NCBI GenBank assembly: GCA_902782225.1
Contig: CACZMF010000004.1
Span: forward strand, 62,001-126,000
Reading direction: 5' to 3'
From: an uncultured Bacteroidia bacterium
GTDB lineage: Bacteria > Bacteroidota > Bacteroidia > Bacteroidales > UBA932
DNA: 64,000 nucleotides
Below are positions 26,008 through 35,313 of this stretch, piece by piece. The notes beneath the pieces were generated by a model. It was not told the origin of the DNA. It searched no databases and was given only the letters and a program-made list of their open reading frames with translations. A program made the position numbers and the translations under genes. Position 1 is the first letter of the stretch, and every line of letters starts with the position of its first letter.

Positions 26008-26081
26008 TTGCTGATTTTTATAGCGAACCGCCGAAATCGAAAAAACCTTGACTACAATTCTTTATATGAAAGATTATCTTT

Positions 26082-27416
26082 TCAGCTCCGGCCTTTTTTG
26101 AATACGGTGCGTATCCAGGGGGTCTGGTAGGTGTAGGGGACTTTCGTGAGGGTCCAGCCGGGGCGGGTGAGGATGAGGTCTGCGCGTTTTCCCGGGGTGA
26201 TGGAACCGGTAACGTCGCTGATGCCCATGGCGTAGGCTCCGTTGAGCGTCAGTGCGTTCAGCGCCTGGACGGGAGTAAGCCGCATTTTGATGCAGGCGAG
26301 GGCCATCACGAAGCGCATATCGCCCATAGGGGAGGAACCGGGATTGTAGTCCGAAGCCAGGGCGATGCCCAGGCCTGCGGATATGAATTCTTTCGCCCGG
26401 CCGAAGGGTATTCCGAGGAAGAAAGAAGACCCCGGGAGCATCGTGGGCATGGTGCCGCTGCCCTTGAGAGCCGCGATTTCAGCATCGGTGGTCTGCTCGA
26501 GATGGTCCACGGAAAGTGCGCCGTGGGCTACGCCCACCTGCACTCCGCCGCTGACCCCCAGTTCGTTGGCATGGATCTTGGGCCTGAGGCCGCAGCGGGC
26601 GCCGGCTTCCAGTATCCTTGCCGTGTCTTCAGGCGTGAAGAAGCCGGAGTCGCAGAACACGTCCACGAAATCCGCCAGCTCCGCAGCCCGGGGCATCAGA
26701 TCAATCATTTCCCTGACATACGCCTCCTTCGTGTAGCCCCGGCCCACGGCATGGGCTCCCAGGAAGGTGGCGCGCACGAGCGCCGGGACGCTTTCGCGTA
26801 TGCGGCGTATGACCCTGAGCATCTTAAGCTCTCCCTCGGGGCAGAGGCCGTAGCCGCTTTTGATTTCGATTGCAGTCGTGCCGGAAGCCATCATCTCTTC
26901 GACTCTCTCCATCGACTGGCGGTAGAGTTCGTCTTCGGACGTGGCGTTCAGCAGGTCGGCGGAATTGAGTATGCCGCCTCCGCGGGCCGCAATCTCTTCA
27001 TAGCTAAGGCCCTCTATCTTGTCGAGGAATTCTCCGTCGCGGCTGCCGGCATAGACGATGTGGGTGTGGCTGTCGCAGAATCCCGGCATCACCATCCCGC
27101 CCTGAGCATCGATTACCGCATCAGGCCCGTCCGGAGCAGAGTGTACCCCAGGCCCCTTTTCAGTATCGGCCGGAGCAGTGTGTGCCCGAAGCCCCATAAA
27201 ACATGGGGAAAAGGGGCTTCGGGCACACACTGCTCCGGCCTCTGACATGTTACCGGCCTCTGACATGGTGCCGAAATCATCGATGGTGCCGTCGGGGGCT
27301 ATGCGCAGCCATGCGTCGTGCAGGATTCCGGTCTCGGACATTTCGGCCCCCTGCTTGCGCAGAACGCCTTTCGGGACTATGCCGACTAGCTCGCCTATGT
27401 TGATGATTGTTGTCAT
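26082..27416 (-). CDS. hutI: Imidazolonepropionase, with palindromic insert
   Basis: HutI hydrolyses 4-imidazolone-5-propionate to N-formimino-glutamate, the third step of histidine breakdown. The 444-residue amidohydrolase has VMPGFCDSHTHIVYAGSRDGE (His ligands), IEIKSGYGL, FLGAHAVG, KIHANELG and SVDHLEQ, and LASDYNPGSSP. It is longer than the usual 400-420 residues. The excess is at about residues 45-100, where a 73-base perfect palindrome and partial copies of its arm encode a low-complexity stretch before DAVIDAQGG. This lies in the small beta domain outside the active site. It is the last gene of the hut operon and overlaps hutH by 4 bases. Confidence 0.95.
   Translation of the reverse strand: MTTIINIGELVGIVPKGVLRKQGAEMSETGILHDAWLRIAPDGTIDDFGTMSEAGNMSEAGAVCARSPFSPCFMGLRAHTAPADTEKGPGVHSAPDGPDAVIDAQGGMVMPGFCDSHTHIVYAGSRDGEFLDKIEGLSYEEIAARGGGILNSADLLNATSEDELYRQSMERVEEMMASGTTAIEIKSGYGLCPEGELKMLRVIRRIRESVPALVRATFLGAHAVGRGYTKEAYVREMIDLMPRAAELADFVDVFCDSGFFTPEDTARILEAGARCGLRPKIHANELGVSGGVQVGVAHGALSVDHLEQTTDAEIAALKGSGTMPTMLPGSSFFLGIPFGRAKEFISAGLGIALASDYNPGSSPMGDMRFVMALACIKMRLTPVQALNALTLNGAYAMGISDVTGSITPGKRADLILTRPGWTLTKVPYTYQTPWIRTVFKKGRS
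27168..27240. repeat. Palindromic element C inside hutI
   Basis: Perfect 28-base inverted repeats (27168-27195 and 27213-27240) surround a 17-base centre, itself flanked by CCCCAT/ATGGGG. A diverged partial copy of the arm lies at 27130-27160, and a tandem 18-base repeat starting CCGGCCTCTGACATG follows from 27235. All of it is translated in hutI. Confidence 0.85.
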
Positions 27417-28900
27417 AAATACTGTTCCTGACGCAGGAATTCAACCGATTTCTCGATAAGTGGATGCATATAGCAGTCGTTGTCGATGAAGGGAACCACC
27501 TTGCGGAAGTCTTCGAACACCCGCTCGATAGCGGGGGAGGATTTCGCCGGACGCCTGAACTCGAGGGCCTGGGCGGCGTTGAACAGCTCGATTCCGAGCA
27601 CTGTCTCCGTGTTGTCCACAATCCGCACGAGCTTTGTGGCTGAATTGGAACCCATGCTCACGTGGTCCTCCTGGCCCTGGGAAGAAGGAATGGAGTCGCA
27701 GGACGCCGGCCAGCAGAGGCCCTTGTTCTGGCTCACGATGGAAGCGGCAGTGTACTGAGGAATCATAAATCCGTTGTTGAGGCCCGGGGTAGCGACCAGA
27801 TACTTGGGAAGGCCGCGCAGGCCGTGGATCAGCTGGTAGGTGCGGCGCTCGGAGATGCTGGCAAGTTCCGACATCGCTATCGCAAGGGCATCCATAGGGA
27901 TGGCTATGGGCTCTCCGTGGAAGTTGCCGGCCGATATGACCATGTCCTCGTCCGGGAAAATGTTGGGATTGTCGGTGGCGGAGTTGATTTCCGCCTCGAT
28001 GACGGACTTTACGTAGAGGATGTTGTCCTTGACGGCACCGTGGACCTGGGGGATGCAGCGGAAACTGTAGGGGTCCTGGACGTGCTCCTTGGGGCGCCGG
28101 GACAGTTCGCTGCCCTCCAGCAGCTCGATGAAGCGCTCGCCGGTGAGTATCTGGCCCTTATGGGGGCGCAGATGGTGTGTGAGCGGCAGGAACGGCTCTA
28201 TGCGGCCGTCGTAGGCGTCCAGAGACATGGCGCCGATGAGGTCCGCCCACCTTGACAGGCGCATGCTCTTGAGGATGGACCATACGGCGTGGGCGCTCAT
28301 GAACTGGGTGCCGTTGAGCAGGGCGAGGCCTTCCTTCGACTGGAGGGTTATGGGCTCCCAGCCCTTTTCTGCCCAGACTTCGGCGGCGGGGCGCACCTTT
28401 CCTTTGTACAGCACTTCGCCCAGGCCGAGCAGCGGAAGGCTGAGGTGGGCGAGGGGGGCGAGGTCGCCTGACGCGCCGAGGGAGCCCTGCTGGTAGACCA
28501 CCGGAAGGATGTCCTCGTTGAACATGTCGATAAGGCGCTGGACGGTGATGAGCTGCGCCCCGGAGTGGCCGTAGGAGAGGCTCTGCGCCTTGAGGAAGAG
28601 CATCAGCTTGACTATCTGCGGGCGCACGGTCTCGCCGGCTCCGCAGGCGTGCGAGACGACCAGGTTGTACTGGAGCCGGGATAGCTGGTCGCGGGGGATG
28701 GTCACGTTGTAGAGCGAGCCGAAACCGGTGGTGATGCCATAGACCGGCCTGCCTATGTCTTCCATCTTGTCGTCCAGGTATTTGCGGCATTTGATTATGG
28801 CGTCTGTCGCCTCCTGCGAGAGGACCAGTTTTTCATTGTTGTCGATTATGGCCTTGAGCCGCTCCAGGGAGAGGCGCTCCTTTGAGATGTAGTGAATCAT
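27413..28900 (-). CDS. hutH: Histidine ammonia-lyase
   Basis: HutH removes ammonia from histidine to give urocanate. The 495-residue protein has the MIO-forming Ala-Ser-Gly triad at residues 143-145 in QQGSLGASGDLAPLAHL, the N-terminal YGITTGFGSL with catalytic Tyr, and QDPYSFRCIPQVHG and QEDHVSMGSN toward the C-terminus. Length is typical. It overlaps hutU and hutI by 4 bases on each side, consistent with a tightly coupled operon. Confidence 0.97.
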   Translation of the reverse strand: MIHYISKERLSLERLKAIIDNNEKLVLSQEATDAIIKCRKYLDDKMEDIGRPVYGITTGFGSLYNVTIPRDQLSRLQYNLVVSHACGAGETVRPQIVKLMLFLKAQSLSYGHSGAQLITVQRLIDMFNEDILPVVYQQGSLGASGDLAPLAHLSLPLLGLGEVLYKGKVRPAAEVWAEKGWEPITLQSKEGLALLNGTQFMSAHAVWSILKSMRLSRWADLIGAMSLDAYDGRIEPFLPLTHHLRPHKGQILTGERFIELLEGSELSRRPKEHVQDPYSFRCIPQVHGAVKDNILYVKSVIEAEINSATDNPNIFPDEDMVISAGNFHGEPIAIPMDALAIAMSELASISERRTYQLIHGLRGLPKYLVATPGLNNGFMIPQYTAASIVSQNKGLCWPASCDSIPSSQGQEDHVSMGSNSATKLVRIVDNTETVLGIELFNAAQALEFRRPAKSSPAIERVFEDFRKVVPFIDNDCYMHPLIEKSVEFLRQEQYL

Positions 28901-30915
28901 TGTTCGTTTAGTGCTTTTCTGATTAATGTGGTGTCGGCGTCGTTGGGGAGGGTGACGCGTAGCCCCGGGGTGCGGGCCATTTCCCGCTCGATTGCAAAAC
29001 GGGCGCCTTCGTTGCGGGCCCAGGAGCGGCGTGCGATGCCGTTGTTGACGTCCCAGAACAGCATTTCGCGTATGTGGCGGGCGGAATCCTCGGAACCGTC
29101 GATGACCATTCCGAATCCTCCGTTGATTACCTCGCCCCAGCCCACGCCGCCGCCGTTGTGGACGGAGACCCAGGTGGCGCCGCGGAAGGAGTCGCCGATG
29201 ACGTTCTGGACGGCCATATCCGCAGTGAAGCGGGAGCCGTCGTAGATGTTGGATGTCTCACGGAAGGGGGAGTCGGTACCGGAGACGTCGTGGTGGTCGC
29301 GCCCGAGCACTATGGGAGCCTTGATTTCGCCCTTGCGTATGGCCTCGTTGAAGGCCAGCGCGATGCGTGTGCGGCCTTCGCAGTCGGCGTAGAGTATGCG
29401 GGCCTGGGAGCCCACGACGAGCCGGTTGCGGCCGGCTTCCTCTATCCAGCGGATGTTGTCGCGCATCTGGCCGGAGATTTCTTCGGGAGCGCTGGCGGCG
29501 ATTTCGGACAGCACCCTGACGGCAATGGCGTCGGTCTGCGCGAGGTCTTCAGGGTCTTCGCTCATGCACACCCACCTGAACGGGCCGAATCCATAGTCGA
29601 AGTAGAGCGGCCCCATGATGTCCTGGACGTATGAGGGGTAACGGAAACGGCCGTCGGGAAGCAGCACGTCGGCGCCTGCACGGGAGCTTTCCAGCAGGAA
29701 GGCATTGCCGTAGTCGAAAAAGTACATTCCCCTGGCGGACAGGCGGTTGATTGCCGCGACCTGACGCCTCAGGGAGGCCTGCACCGCTTCCTTGAACCTG
29801 TCGGGCTCCTCAGCCATCATCTTCTTGGATTCCTCCAGACTGTAGCCGGCCGGGTAGTATCCGCCCGCCCACGGGTTGTGGAGGGAAGTCTGGTCGGAGC
29901 CCAGGTCCACGTGGATATCCTCGTCGGCGAGGCGTTCCCAAAGGTCCACCACATTGCCGACGTAGGCAAGGGATACCACCTCCCGGGAGGCCACGGCCCT
30001 GCGTATTCTGGGCACCAGTTCATCCAGGCTGTAGTGGAGTTCATCCACCCAGCCCTGCTCGTAACGCTTCCCGGCCGCCTTGGGATTGATTTCTGCGGTG
30101 ACGCTGACCACGCCGGCGATGTTGCCGGCCTTGGGCTGGGCCCCGGACATGCCGCCGAGCCCCGCCGTCACGAACAGCAGCCCGGAGTTGTCGTCCCGGG
30201 AGCCGGCGGTGGACCTCACTTTCCGCGCAGCGTTCATCACCGTGATGGTGGTGCCGTGCACTATTCCCTGCGGCCCGATGTACATATAGGAGCCGGCGGT
30301 CATCTGCCCGTACTGGCTCACTCCTAGGGCGTTGAATTTCTCCCAGTGGTCGGGCTTGGAATAATTTGGGACCACCATTCCGTTGGTCACTATCACCCTG
30401 GGAGCGTCCTTGTGGCTGGGGAAAAGGCCCAGCGGATGGCCGGAATACATCACCAGGGTCTGTTCGTCCGTCATCGTGGCAAGATACTGCATCACGAGGC
30501 GGTACTGGGCCCAGTTCTGGAAAATGGCGCCGTTGCCTCCGTAGATGATGAGCTCGTGGGGATGCTGGGCCACCCTGGGGTCCAGGTTGTTCTGTATCAT
30601 CGCCATAATGGCCGCCGCCTGGGTGCTGCGCGCGGGATACTCGCTTATCGGGCGCGCGTACATTTCATAAGCAGGGCGGAAACGGTACATATAGATGCGT
30701 CCGTAGAGGCGCAGCTCTTCCGCGAATTCCGGAGCCAGCACGGCGTGGTGCCGGGCCGGGAAGTAGCGCAGGGCGTTACGCAGGGCGAGTTCCTTTTCGG
30801 CCGGACTCAGTATGTCTTTGCGCCTCGGGGCGTGGTTGACTGTAGCGTCGTAGGGCCTGGGGGCCGGCAGCTCTTCGGGGATGCCGGCAAGGATGTCTGT
30901 CTTGAACTGGTCCAT
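28897..30915 (-). CDS. hutU: Urocanate hydratase
   Basis: HutU adds water to urocanate, using tightly bound NAD+ as electrophile, to give imidazolonepropionate. The 672-residue protein contains YGGNGAIFQNWAQYRL, MYSGHPLGLFPS, GGMSGAQPKA, DQTSLHNPWAGGYYP and HNGGGVGWGEVINGG. It is longer than the roughly 555-residue E. coli/Pseudomonas form, as are other Bacteroidota members. It starts 3 bases after ftcD and overlaps hutH by 4 bases. Confidence 0.95.
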   Translation of the reverse strand: MDQFKTDILAGIPEELPAPRPYDATVNHAPRRKDILSPAEKELALRNALRYFPARHHAVLAPEFAEELRLYGRIYMYRFRPAYEMYARPISEYPARSTQAAAIMAMIQNNLDPRVAQHPHELIIYGGNGAIFQNWAQYRLVMQYLATMTDEQTLVMYSGHPLGLFPSHKDAPRVIVTNGMVVPNYSKPDHWEKFNALGVSQYGQMTAGSYMYIGPQGIVHGTTITVMNAARKVRSTAGSRDDNSGLLFVTAGLGGMSGAQPKAGNIAGVVSVTAEINPKAAGKRYEQGWVDELHYSLDELVPRIRRAVASREVVSLAYVGNVVDLWERLADEDIHVDLGSDQTSLHNPWAGGYYPAGYSLEESKKMMAEEPDRFKEAVQASLRRQVAAINRLSARGMYFFDYGNAFLLESSRAGADVLLPDGRFRYPSYVQDIMGPLYFDYGFGPFRWVCMSEDPEDLAQTDAIAVRVLSEIAASAPEEISGQMRDNIRWIEEAGRNRLVVGSQARILYADCEGRTRIALAFNEAIRKGEIKAPIVLGRDHHDVSGTDSPFRETSNIYDGSRFTADMAVQNVIGDSFRGATWVSVHNGGGVGWGEVINGGFGMVIDGSEDSARHIREMLFWDVNNGIARRSWARNEGARFAIEREMARTPGLRVTLPNDADTTLIRKALNEQ

Positions 30916-30918
30916 AGC

Positions 30919-32625
30919 TTACAGTTTGATGTTGGCATTGACGGCATCCAGCACTTGCTCCTGCAGGGCAACGGCCTCCTCCACTATCTCCGCGGCCCGC
31001 CGGATAAGCGGCTCTGCGGGGGCGGTGTCGCTGAGGCCTGCGGCGTTGATCCGCACGTTGAGTTCGGCTCCGCGTATACCTGCTACTGCGGCCAGAGCCG
31101 CTACACCGGCGTCAGATGCGGAAGCGGGATTGCCCTTGCGTGCCATCTCAAGAGCGAGAGGCAGGGCCTTCAGGGAAGCTTCCATAGTGCGCAGGGGCAC
31201 CGAGGCGGCATACAGCGTCGCCTCTTCCAGGGCGGTGGCGCGGGCCGCCTTTTCCTCTTCCGTGCCCTTTGGAAGCGACAGGGCATCCATTATGCGGTTG
31301 AACGCGGCCGTGTCTTCATCCACGAGGGCAAGCAGTTCGCCAATCAACGCCTGTCCCTTTTCGGCAACGTCCGAAAATTCTTTCCAGCGCTCGTCCCATC
31401 CTCTCTTGTGGGCGGAAAGATTTGCCACCATTGTGGCGAGGGCTGCGCCAAGCCCGCCCATGACGGCAGACACGGAGCCTCCGCCGGGAGCCGCCGACTC
31501 CGAGGCTGTCTCGAGGGTGAAGCCTTTGACGCTCATGCGTACGAGCCGCTCGCGGGCCGCCTTCTCCTGCTCGTCTTCCATCAGGTACTCGATGACCTTT
31601 TCCCGGGGATCGAAGGGCTTCAGGTCGTCCAGTGACATGGATTTCACAGCAATCCTGATAATCTCTTCCTCGCTGATTCCGAGGGAACGCTGCTGCTTTT
31701 CCAGATAATACTTGCCCGCCTCGAGGAGCACTTTCCTAGGCACCAGGCCCACGATTTCGGCGCCGGTCACGCGGAGGCCGCGCGCGGCGGCGGCCCTGCA
31801 CACTTCGTCGAAGGCGACGTGGAGGGGCGTAGCATCGATGTCGGTTATGTTCATGGACACTTGTGCAATGCCGTATTCATCTATGTACCAGCCGATTGCC
31901 TTGCAGCCCTTCAGGGTGCCTGGTATCCAGACCTGGCCTCCTTCTGCGTCTTTGATCAGTTTGCCGGTCAGGGATCCGCCTTCACGGGCCTTGCGGCCTT
32001 TTTCGCGCACGTCGAAGGCCACGGCCATGGCCCTGCGGGTGGAGGTGGTGTTGAGATTGAAATTCACGGCCACGAGGAAATTGCGGGCGCCCACGTTGGT
32101 GGCTCCGGTGCGGGCGGCCGTCTCGTCGAAACTGCCGCCGAAGTCCGGCCTGCGGGCAGGATCCGCCATCTTCTCGGGGAGGGCTTCATATTCGCCGGCG
32201 CGGCAAACCGCAAGGTTGCGGCGTTCGGGCTTGAAAGCCGCCGCCTCATAGCAGTAGCAGGGGATTCCGAGTTCACGCCAGAGGCGTCCGGCGAGGGCCC
32301 GGGCGAGCTCGGCGCACTCTTCCAGGGTGATGCCGGACACCGGAATCAGGGGAAGCACGTCGGTGGCGCCGCTGCGCGGATGCGCGCCGTGGTGCTTGCG
32401 CATGTCTATCAGTTCCTTGGCAGCTGCAGCTCCCTTGAATGCGGCTTCCACGACCGGTTCCGGCTCTCCCACGAAGGTCACGACCGTGCGGTTCGTGGCC
32501 TCGCCGGGATCCACGTTGAGCACCTTCACGCCTTCGACCGACGCTATTGCGGAGACGATTCCGTCTATGACCGCCTTGTTCCGTCCCTCGCTGTAATTGG
32601 GGACGCATTCGATGATTCTTTTCAT
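30919..32625 (-). CDS. ftcD: Bifunctional glutamate formimidoyltransferase/formimidotetrahydrofolate cyclodeaminase
   Basis: The 568-residue protein fuses two enzymes. Residues 1 to about 325 are the formiminotransferase (ECVPNYSEGRNKAVI, GATDVLPLIPVSG, VNFNLNTTSTRRAM), which moves the formimino group of formiminoglutamate to tetrahydrofolate. Residues about 360-568 are the cyclodeaminase (SAAPGGGSVSAVMGGLGAAL), which forms methenyl-THF and ammonia. The arrangement is as in mammalian FTCD. It is the first gene of the hut operon, so histidine carbon ends as glutamate and its one-carbon unit feeds folate, the same pool served by the glycine cleavage operon. A good promoter lies 25 bases upstream. 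Confidence 0.96.
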   Translation of the reverse strand: MKRIIECVPNYSEGRNKAVIDGIVSAIASVEGVKVLNVDPGEATNRTVVTFVGEPEPVVEAAFKGAAAAKELIDMRKHHGAHPRSGATDVLPLIPVSGITLEECAELARALAGRLWRELGIPCYCYEAAAFKPERRNLAVCRAGEYEALPEKMADPARRPDFGGSFDETAARTGATNVGARNFLVAVNFNLNTTSTRRAMAVAFDVREKGRKAREGGSLTGKLIKDAEGGQVWIPGTLKGCKAIGWYIDEYGIAQVSMNITDIDATPLHVAFDEVCRAAAARGLRVTGAEIVGLVPRKVLLEAGKYYLEKQQRSLGISEEEIIRIAVKSMSLDDLKPFDPREKVIEYLMEDEQEKAARERLVRMSVKGFTLETASESAAPGGGSVSAVMGGLGAALATMVANLSAHKRGWDERWKEFSDVAEKGQALIGELLALVDEDTAAFNRIMDALSLPKGTEEEKAARATALEEATLYAASVPLRTMEASLKALPLALEMARKGNPASASDAGVAALAAVAGIRGAELNVRINAAGLSDTAPAEPLIRRAAEIVEEAVALQEQVLDAVNANIKL

Positions 32626-32650
32626 AGAAAAGGGTTATTAGTTTTATCTC

Positions 32651-32680
32651 CAAATATAGCGAGATTTTTGCTCATCCAAA
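32651..32680 (-). promoter_or_regulatory. Promoter of the hut operon
   Basis: On the minus strand TTTG (32680-32677), an 18-base spacer and TATATTTG (32658-32651) match the consensus, 25 bases before the ftcD ATG. TATATTTA at 32693-32700 on the plus strand may serve the divergent YitT gene. Confidence 0.7.
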
Positions 32681-32720
32681 ACAAAAATGTGCTATATTTA
32701 CACGGCCAATCAACCACATT

Positions 32721-33650
32721 ATGAATAACGTGCTTCGTTACCTTTGTACCTTCAAGTTCTGGAAGGAACTCGTCCTTATGACGCTCGGTATGGCGATCGC
32801 TGCGGCAGGAGTCTACTACTTCATGATGCCGAGCAAACTGGTCCTCGGTTCCATATCCGGTCTGTCCATAGTCATATCCAACCTTTTCGGCCTGGCCGGC
32901 ATCACCGTGAAAGTTTCGGTGGTGGTGACGGTGATCAATGCCATCCTGCTGATAATGGCCTGGTTCCTAATAGGAAAGGAATTCGGCGCCAAGACGGTCT
33001 ACACCGCCTTGATTCTCGGCCCGCTGCTGGAATTCTGGGAGAAGGTGATGCCCTATGAGAAACTCATCGAACCCGGATTGACCTCCGTGATGGGCGACCC
33101 GCTCCTGGACCTGATCTGCTTCGTGCTTATGGTGAGCATATCGCAGACATTGCTGTTCCATATCAACGCATCCACCGGAGGCCTCGACATCCTGGCCAAG
33201 ATAGTCAACAAGTACCTGCATTTCGACATAGGCGTGTCGGTGAGCGTGGCCGGCGCCATCATCTGTTGCACTGCCTTCGCCATCAATCCTTTCCGCCTGG
33301 TGGTCACCGGCCTTGTGGGCACCTGGTTCAACGGCCTGGCCATAGATCACTTCACCGCCAGCATCAACAAGCGCAAGAGGGTGTGCATAATATCGAAGGA
33401 ATACGAACGCCTGCGCGTCTATATCATCGACACCCTCCACAGGGGCTGCAGCCTGTATGAAGTCAAGGGCGGCTACAGCGGGGAAATAAACGTCGAGGTG
33501 CAGGCGCTGCTGACCCAGGATGAGTTCTCGAACCTGATGAACTATATCCGCACCGAAAAGATAGATGCCTTCATAACGGCCGGCAACGTGAGCGAGATTT
33601 ACGGCCTGTGGAACAACCAGAAGCACCGCCGGGGGAATTCAGGAGTTTAG
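32721..33650 (+). CDS. YitT family membrane protein
   Basis: The 309-residue protein has about five to six N-terminal hydrophobic helices (the YitT/DUF161 region, with FMMPSKLVLGSISGLS and NASTGGLDILAKIVNKYLHF) and a soluble C-terminal DUF2179 domain from about residue 215 (RVYIIDTLHRGCSLYEVKGG, FITAGNVSEIYG). The biochemical role is not established in Bacteroidota; transport or membrane stress roles have been suggested for relatives. It is divergent from the hut operon and appears monocistronic or cotranscribed with little else. Confidence 0.85.
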   Translation: MNNVLRYLCTFKFWKELVLMTLGMAIAAAGVYYFMMPSKLVLGSISGLSIVISNLFGLAGITVKVSVVVTVINAILLIMAWFLIGKEFGAKTVYTALILGPLLEFWEKVMPYEKLIEPGLTSVMGDPLLDLICFVLMVSISQTLLFHINASTGGLDILAKIVNKYLHFDIGVSVSVAGAIICCTAFAINPFRLVVTGLVGTWFNGLAIDHFTASINKRKRVCIISKEYERLRVYIIDTLHRGCSLYEVKGGYSGEINVEVQALLTQDEFSNLMNYIRTEKIDAFITAGNVSEIYGLWNNQKHRRGNSGV

Positions 33651-33651
33651 C

Positions 33652-33682
33652 TTGCATTTTGTGCTGAAATTGATTACTTTTG
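33652..33682 (+). promoter_or_regulatory. Promoter of the 33709 lipoprotein gene
   Basis: TTG (33652-33654), a 20-base spacer and TACTTTTG (33675-33682) match the consensus, 26 bases before the ATG. Confidence 0.65.
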
Positions 33683-33708
33683 GACGTTAGTTAAATAAAG
33701 TCAAGATA

Positions 33709-34620
33709 ATGAAACGTTTTTCCATCATCTTTGCCGCATTGCTGGCACTTGTCGCCGTTTCCTGCAAGAAGCCCGTCGATCCCAACCTCCCCACCATCAC
33801 CTGGGCGTCAAATCCCAGTTTCGGACAGGTGGAACTGGCCCCCGGACTGGATGGCGCAGTTGCAATCGCTGCCCCCGGCAAGATAGACCTGCTGACTGTC
33901 ACGCTGGAACTCGGCGAATACTCGCTCCTTGCCAATCAATACATAGAAACCTCCGCCAACAAAGGCTCCGCTTCAAAGGGGGCTGTGCTGGACTTCATCG
34001 ACGATCCTCTGGCATCTGCATTCGTCAAGGGACTCGGGATGCCCGGCGGCTCTTCGCTTCGCGGCAAGACCCTGGCGAACATCGACCTGGTGGCTATACT
34101 CAATACCCTGATCAAGGGCCAGCCCGTGAAGAACAACACCACCTTCACCATCACGATCAACCTCCAGGATCAGGAGAAGCACAGCGCCGTGGCAAAGTCG
34201 AAGATCCATTTCACCTCCGCCCCTGCGTTCTACTGGGACAATAACTCCAAGTTCGACGTGGTCGACCTGAACGCCGCCCAGATTGCCTGCAAGATACGCG
34301 TCAACGCTCCCGGCAAGATCAAGGATCTCACCATCAAGCTCGAAGACGGAGCTGACGCCAAGCTGATGTCCTACATCAAGAACCGTACTGCGAACAGCGG
34401 CTCATTGATTGATCTCGTCAATGACGAGAAGGCCGGCTCGGCGTTCAAGGACTCTTTCCCTTCCGGTTCGACAGTTTCCGGAAAGGTGGATGTGGTGCTG
34501 GATTTCTCCTTTATGTATGACCTCCGCTTCGATATGGCCACGTCGACCAACGTCTTCACCATCAAGGTGATGGATGTCAACGGCAAGGAGGAGACCACTC
34601 AGGTCAAGTTCAAGCGGTAG
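33709..34620 (+). CDS. Lipoprotein of unknown function with internal duplication
   Basis: The 303-residue protein has a lipoprotein signal (LLALVAVSCKKPVD, Cys at residue 19). The mature part holds two similar beta-rich halves: each begins near W-x-S/N-N-P/S-x-F, continues with a NAPGKI or AAPGKI turn plus DLT-I-x-L-E, then a Y-I-x-T/N-R-x-A-N segment and a FVKG/FKDSFPSGS loop, and ends in a T-F-T-I strand. This suggests a duplicated domain of about 140 residues. No enzyme motif is visible and I do not recognise the family. It is probably anchored in the periplasm or at the surface. Its stop is 5 bases from the convergent eda stop. Confidence 0.7.
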   Translation: MKRFSIIFAALLALVAVSCKKPVDPNLPTITWASNPSFGQVELAPGLDGAVAIAAPGKIDLLTVTLELGEYSLLANQYIETSANKGSASKGAVLDFIDDPLASAFVKGLGMPGGSSLRGKTLANIDLVAILNTLIKGQPVKNNTTFTITINLQDQEKHSAVAKSKIHFTSAPAFYWDNNSKFDVVDLNAAQIACKIRVNAPGKIKDLTIKLEDGADAKLMSYIKNRTANSGSLIDLVNDEKAGSAFKDSFPSGSTVSGKVDVVLDFSFMYDLRFDMATSTNVFTIKVMDVNGKEETTQVKFKR

Positions 34621-34625
34621 TTCTA

Positions 34626-35288
34626 TTATTTCCTGAACCACTCGAGAGACTTGGCGCAGAGCGCGGAAATCGCGTTCCAGTCGCCTGCGGCTATGACCTC
34701 CTTCGGGAAGAGCTTCGAGCCCATCCCGACTGCGGTCACTCCGCTCTTTGCCCAGGCGGAGAGGTTTTCCTGGGTCGGCTCCACGGCGCCCGTGCACATG
34801 ATCATTGCCCAGGGCAGGGGGGCGAGCACGTTCTTGACGAACGCAGGGCCTCCGACGGTGCCGGCAGGGAAGACTTTCACCAGGTCGCATCCAAGCTCCT
34901 GTGCGTGCACGATTTCGCTCACTGTGCCGCAGCCGGGGGAGTAGGGGACGCCCCTGCGGTTGCACAGGGGGGCGACTTCTTCCACCAGGCAGGGGGACAC
35001 GATGAAATCGGCTCCCATCTGGATGTAGAGCGCGGCGGTCGGGGCATCGAGGATGGTGCCGGCGCCAAGCGCCATTTCGGGACATTCAGCACGCACGAAA
35101 GCCATTACGGCCTCAAACACCTTGTGGGCTCCGTCGCCGCGGTTCGTGAACTCGAAGGCGCGGATGCCTCCGTCATAGCAGGCTTTGACGACCTTGCAGG
35201 TCAGTTCTACGTCTTTGTTGTAGAACACGGGCACGATTCCGGTGCCGCGGATGATACCGATGGTATCGATTTTATTGAATTTTGACAT
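34626..35288 (-). CDS. eda: KDPG aldolase (2-dehydro-3-deoxy-6-phosphogluconate aldolase)
   Basis: The enzyme cleaves KDPG to pyruvate and glyceraldehyde-3-phosphate, the last step of both galacturonate routes encoded here. The 220-residue class I aldolase has the Schiff-base lysine K138 in CDLVKVFPAG, the catalytic Glu in FEFTNRGDGA (E46), and GAGTILD and ADFIVSPC. It lies 25 bases after the KDG kinase gene, in the order of the pathway. Confidence 0.95.
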   Translation of the reverse strand: MSKFNKIDTIGIIRGTGIVPVFYNKDVELTCKVVKACYDGGIRAFEFTNRGDGAHKVFEAVMAFVRAECPEMALGAGTILDAPTAALYIQMGADFIVSPCLVEEVAPLCNRRGVPYSPGCGTVSEIVHAQELGCDLVKVFPAGTVGGPAFVKNVLAPLPWAMIMCTGAVEPTQENLSAWAKSGVTAVGMGSKLFPKEVIAAGDWNAISALCAKSLEWFRK

Positions 35289-35313
35289 AGATGCTAAACT
35301 TGATGTTTACTCC

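Noticed and set aside
27130-27276. CRISPR array
   Set aside because: Repeats are inverted or tandem within a coding sequence, with no regular spacers and no cas genes.
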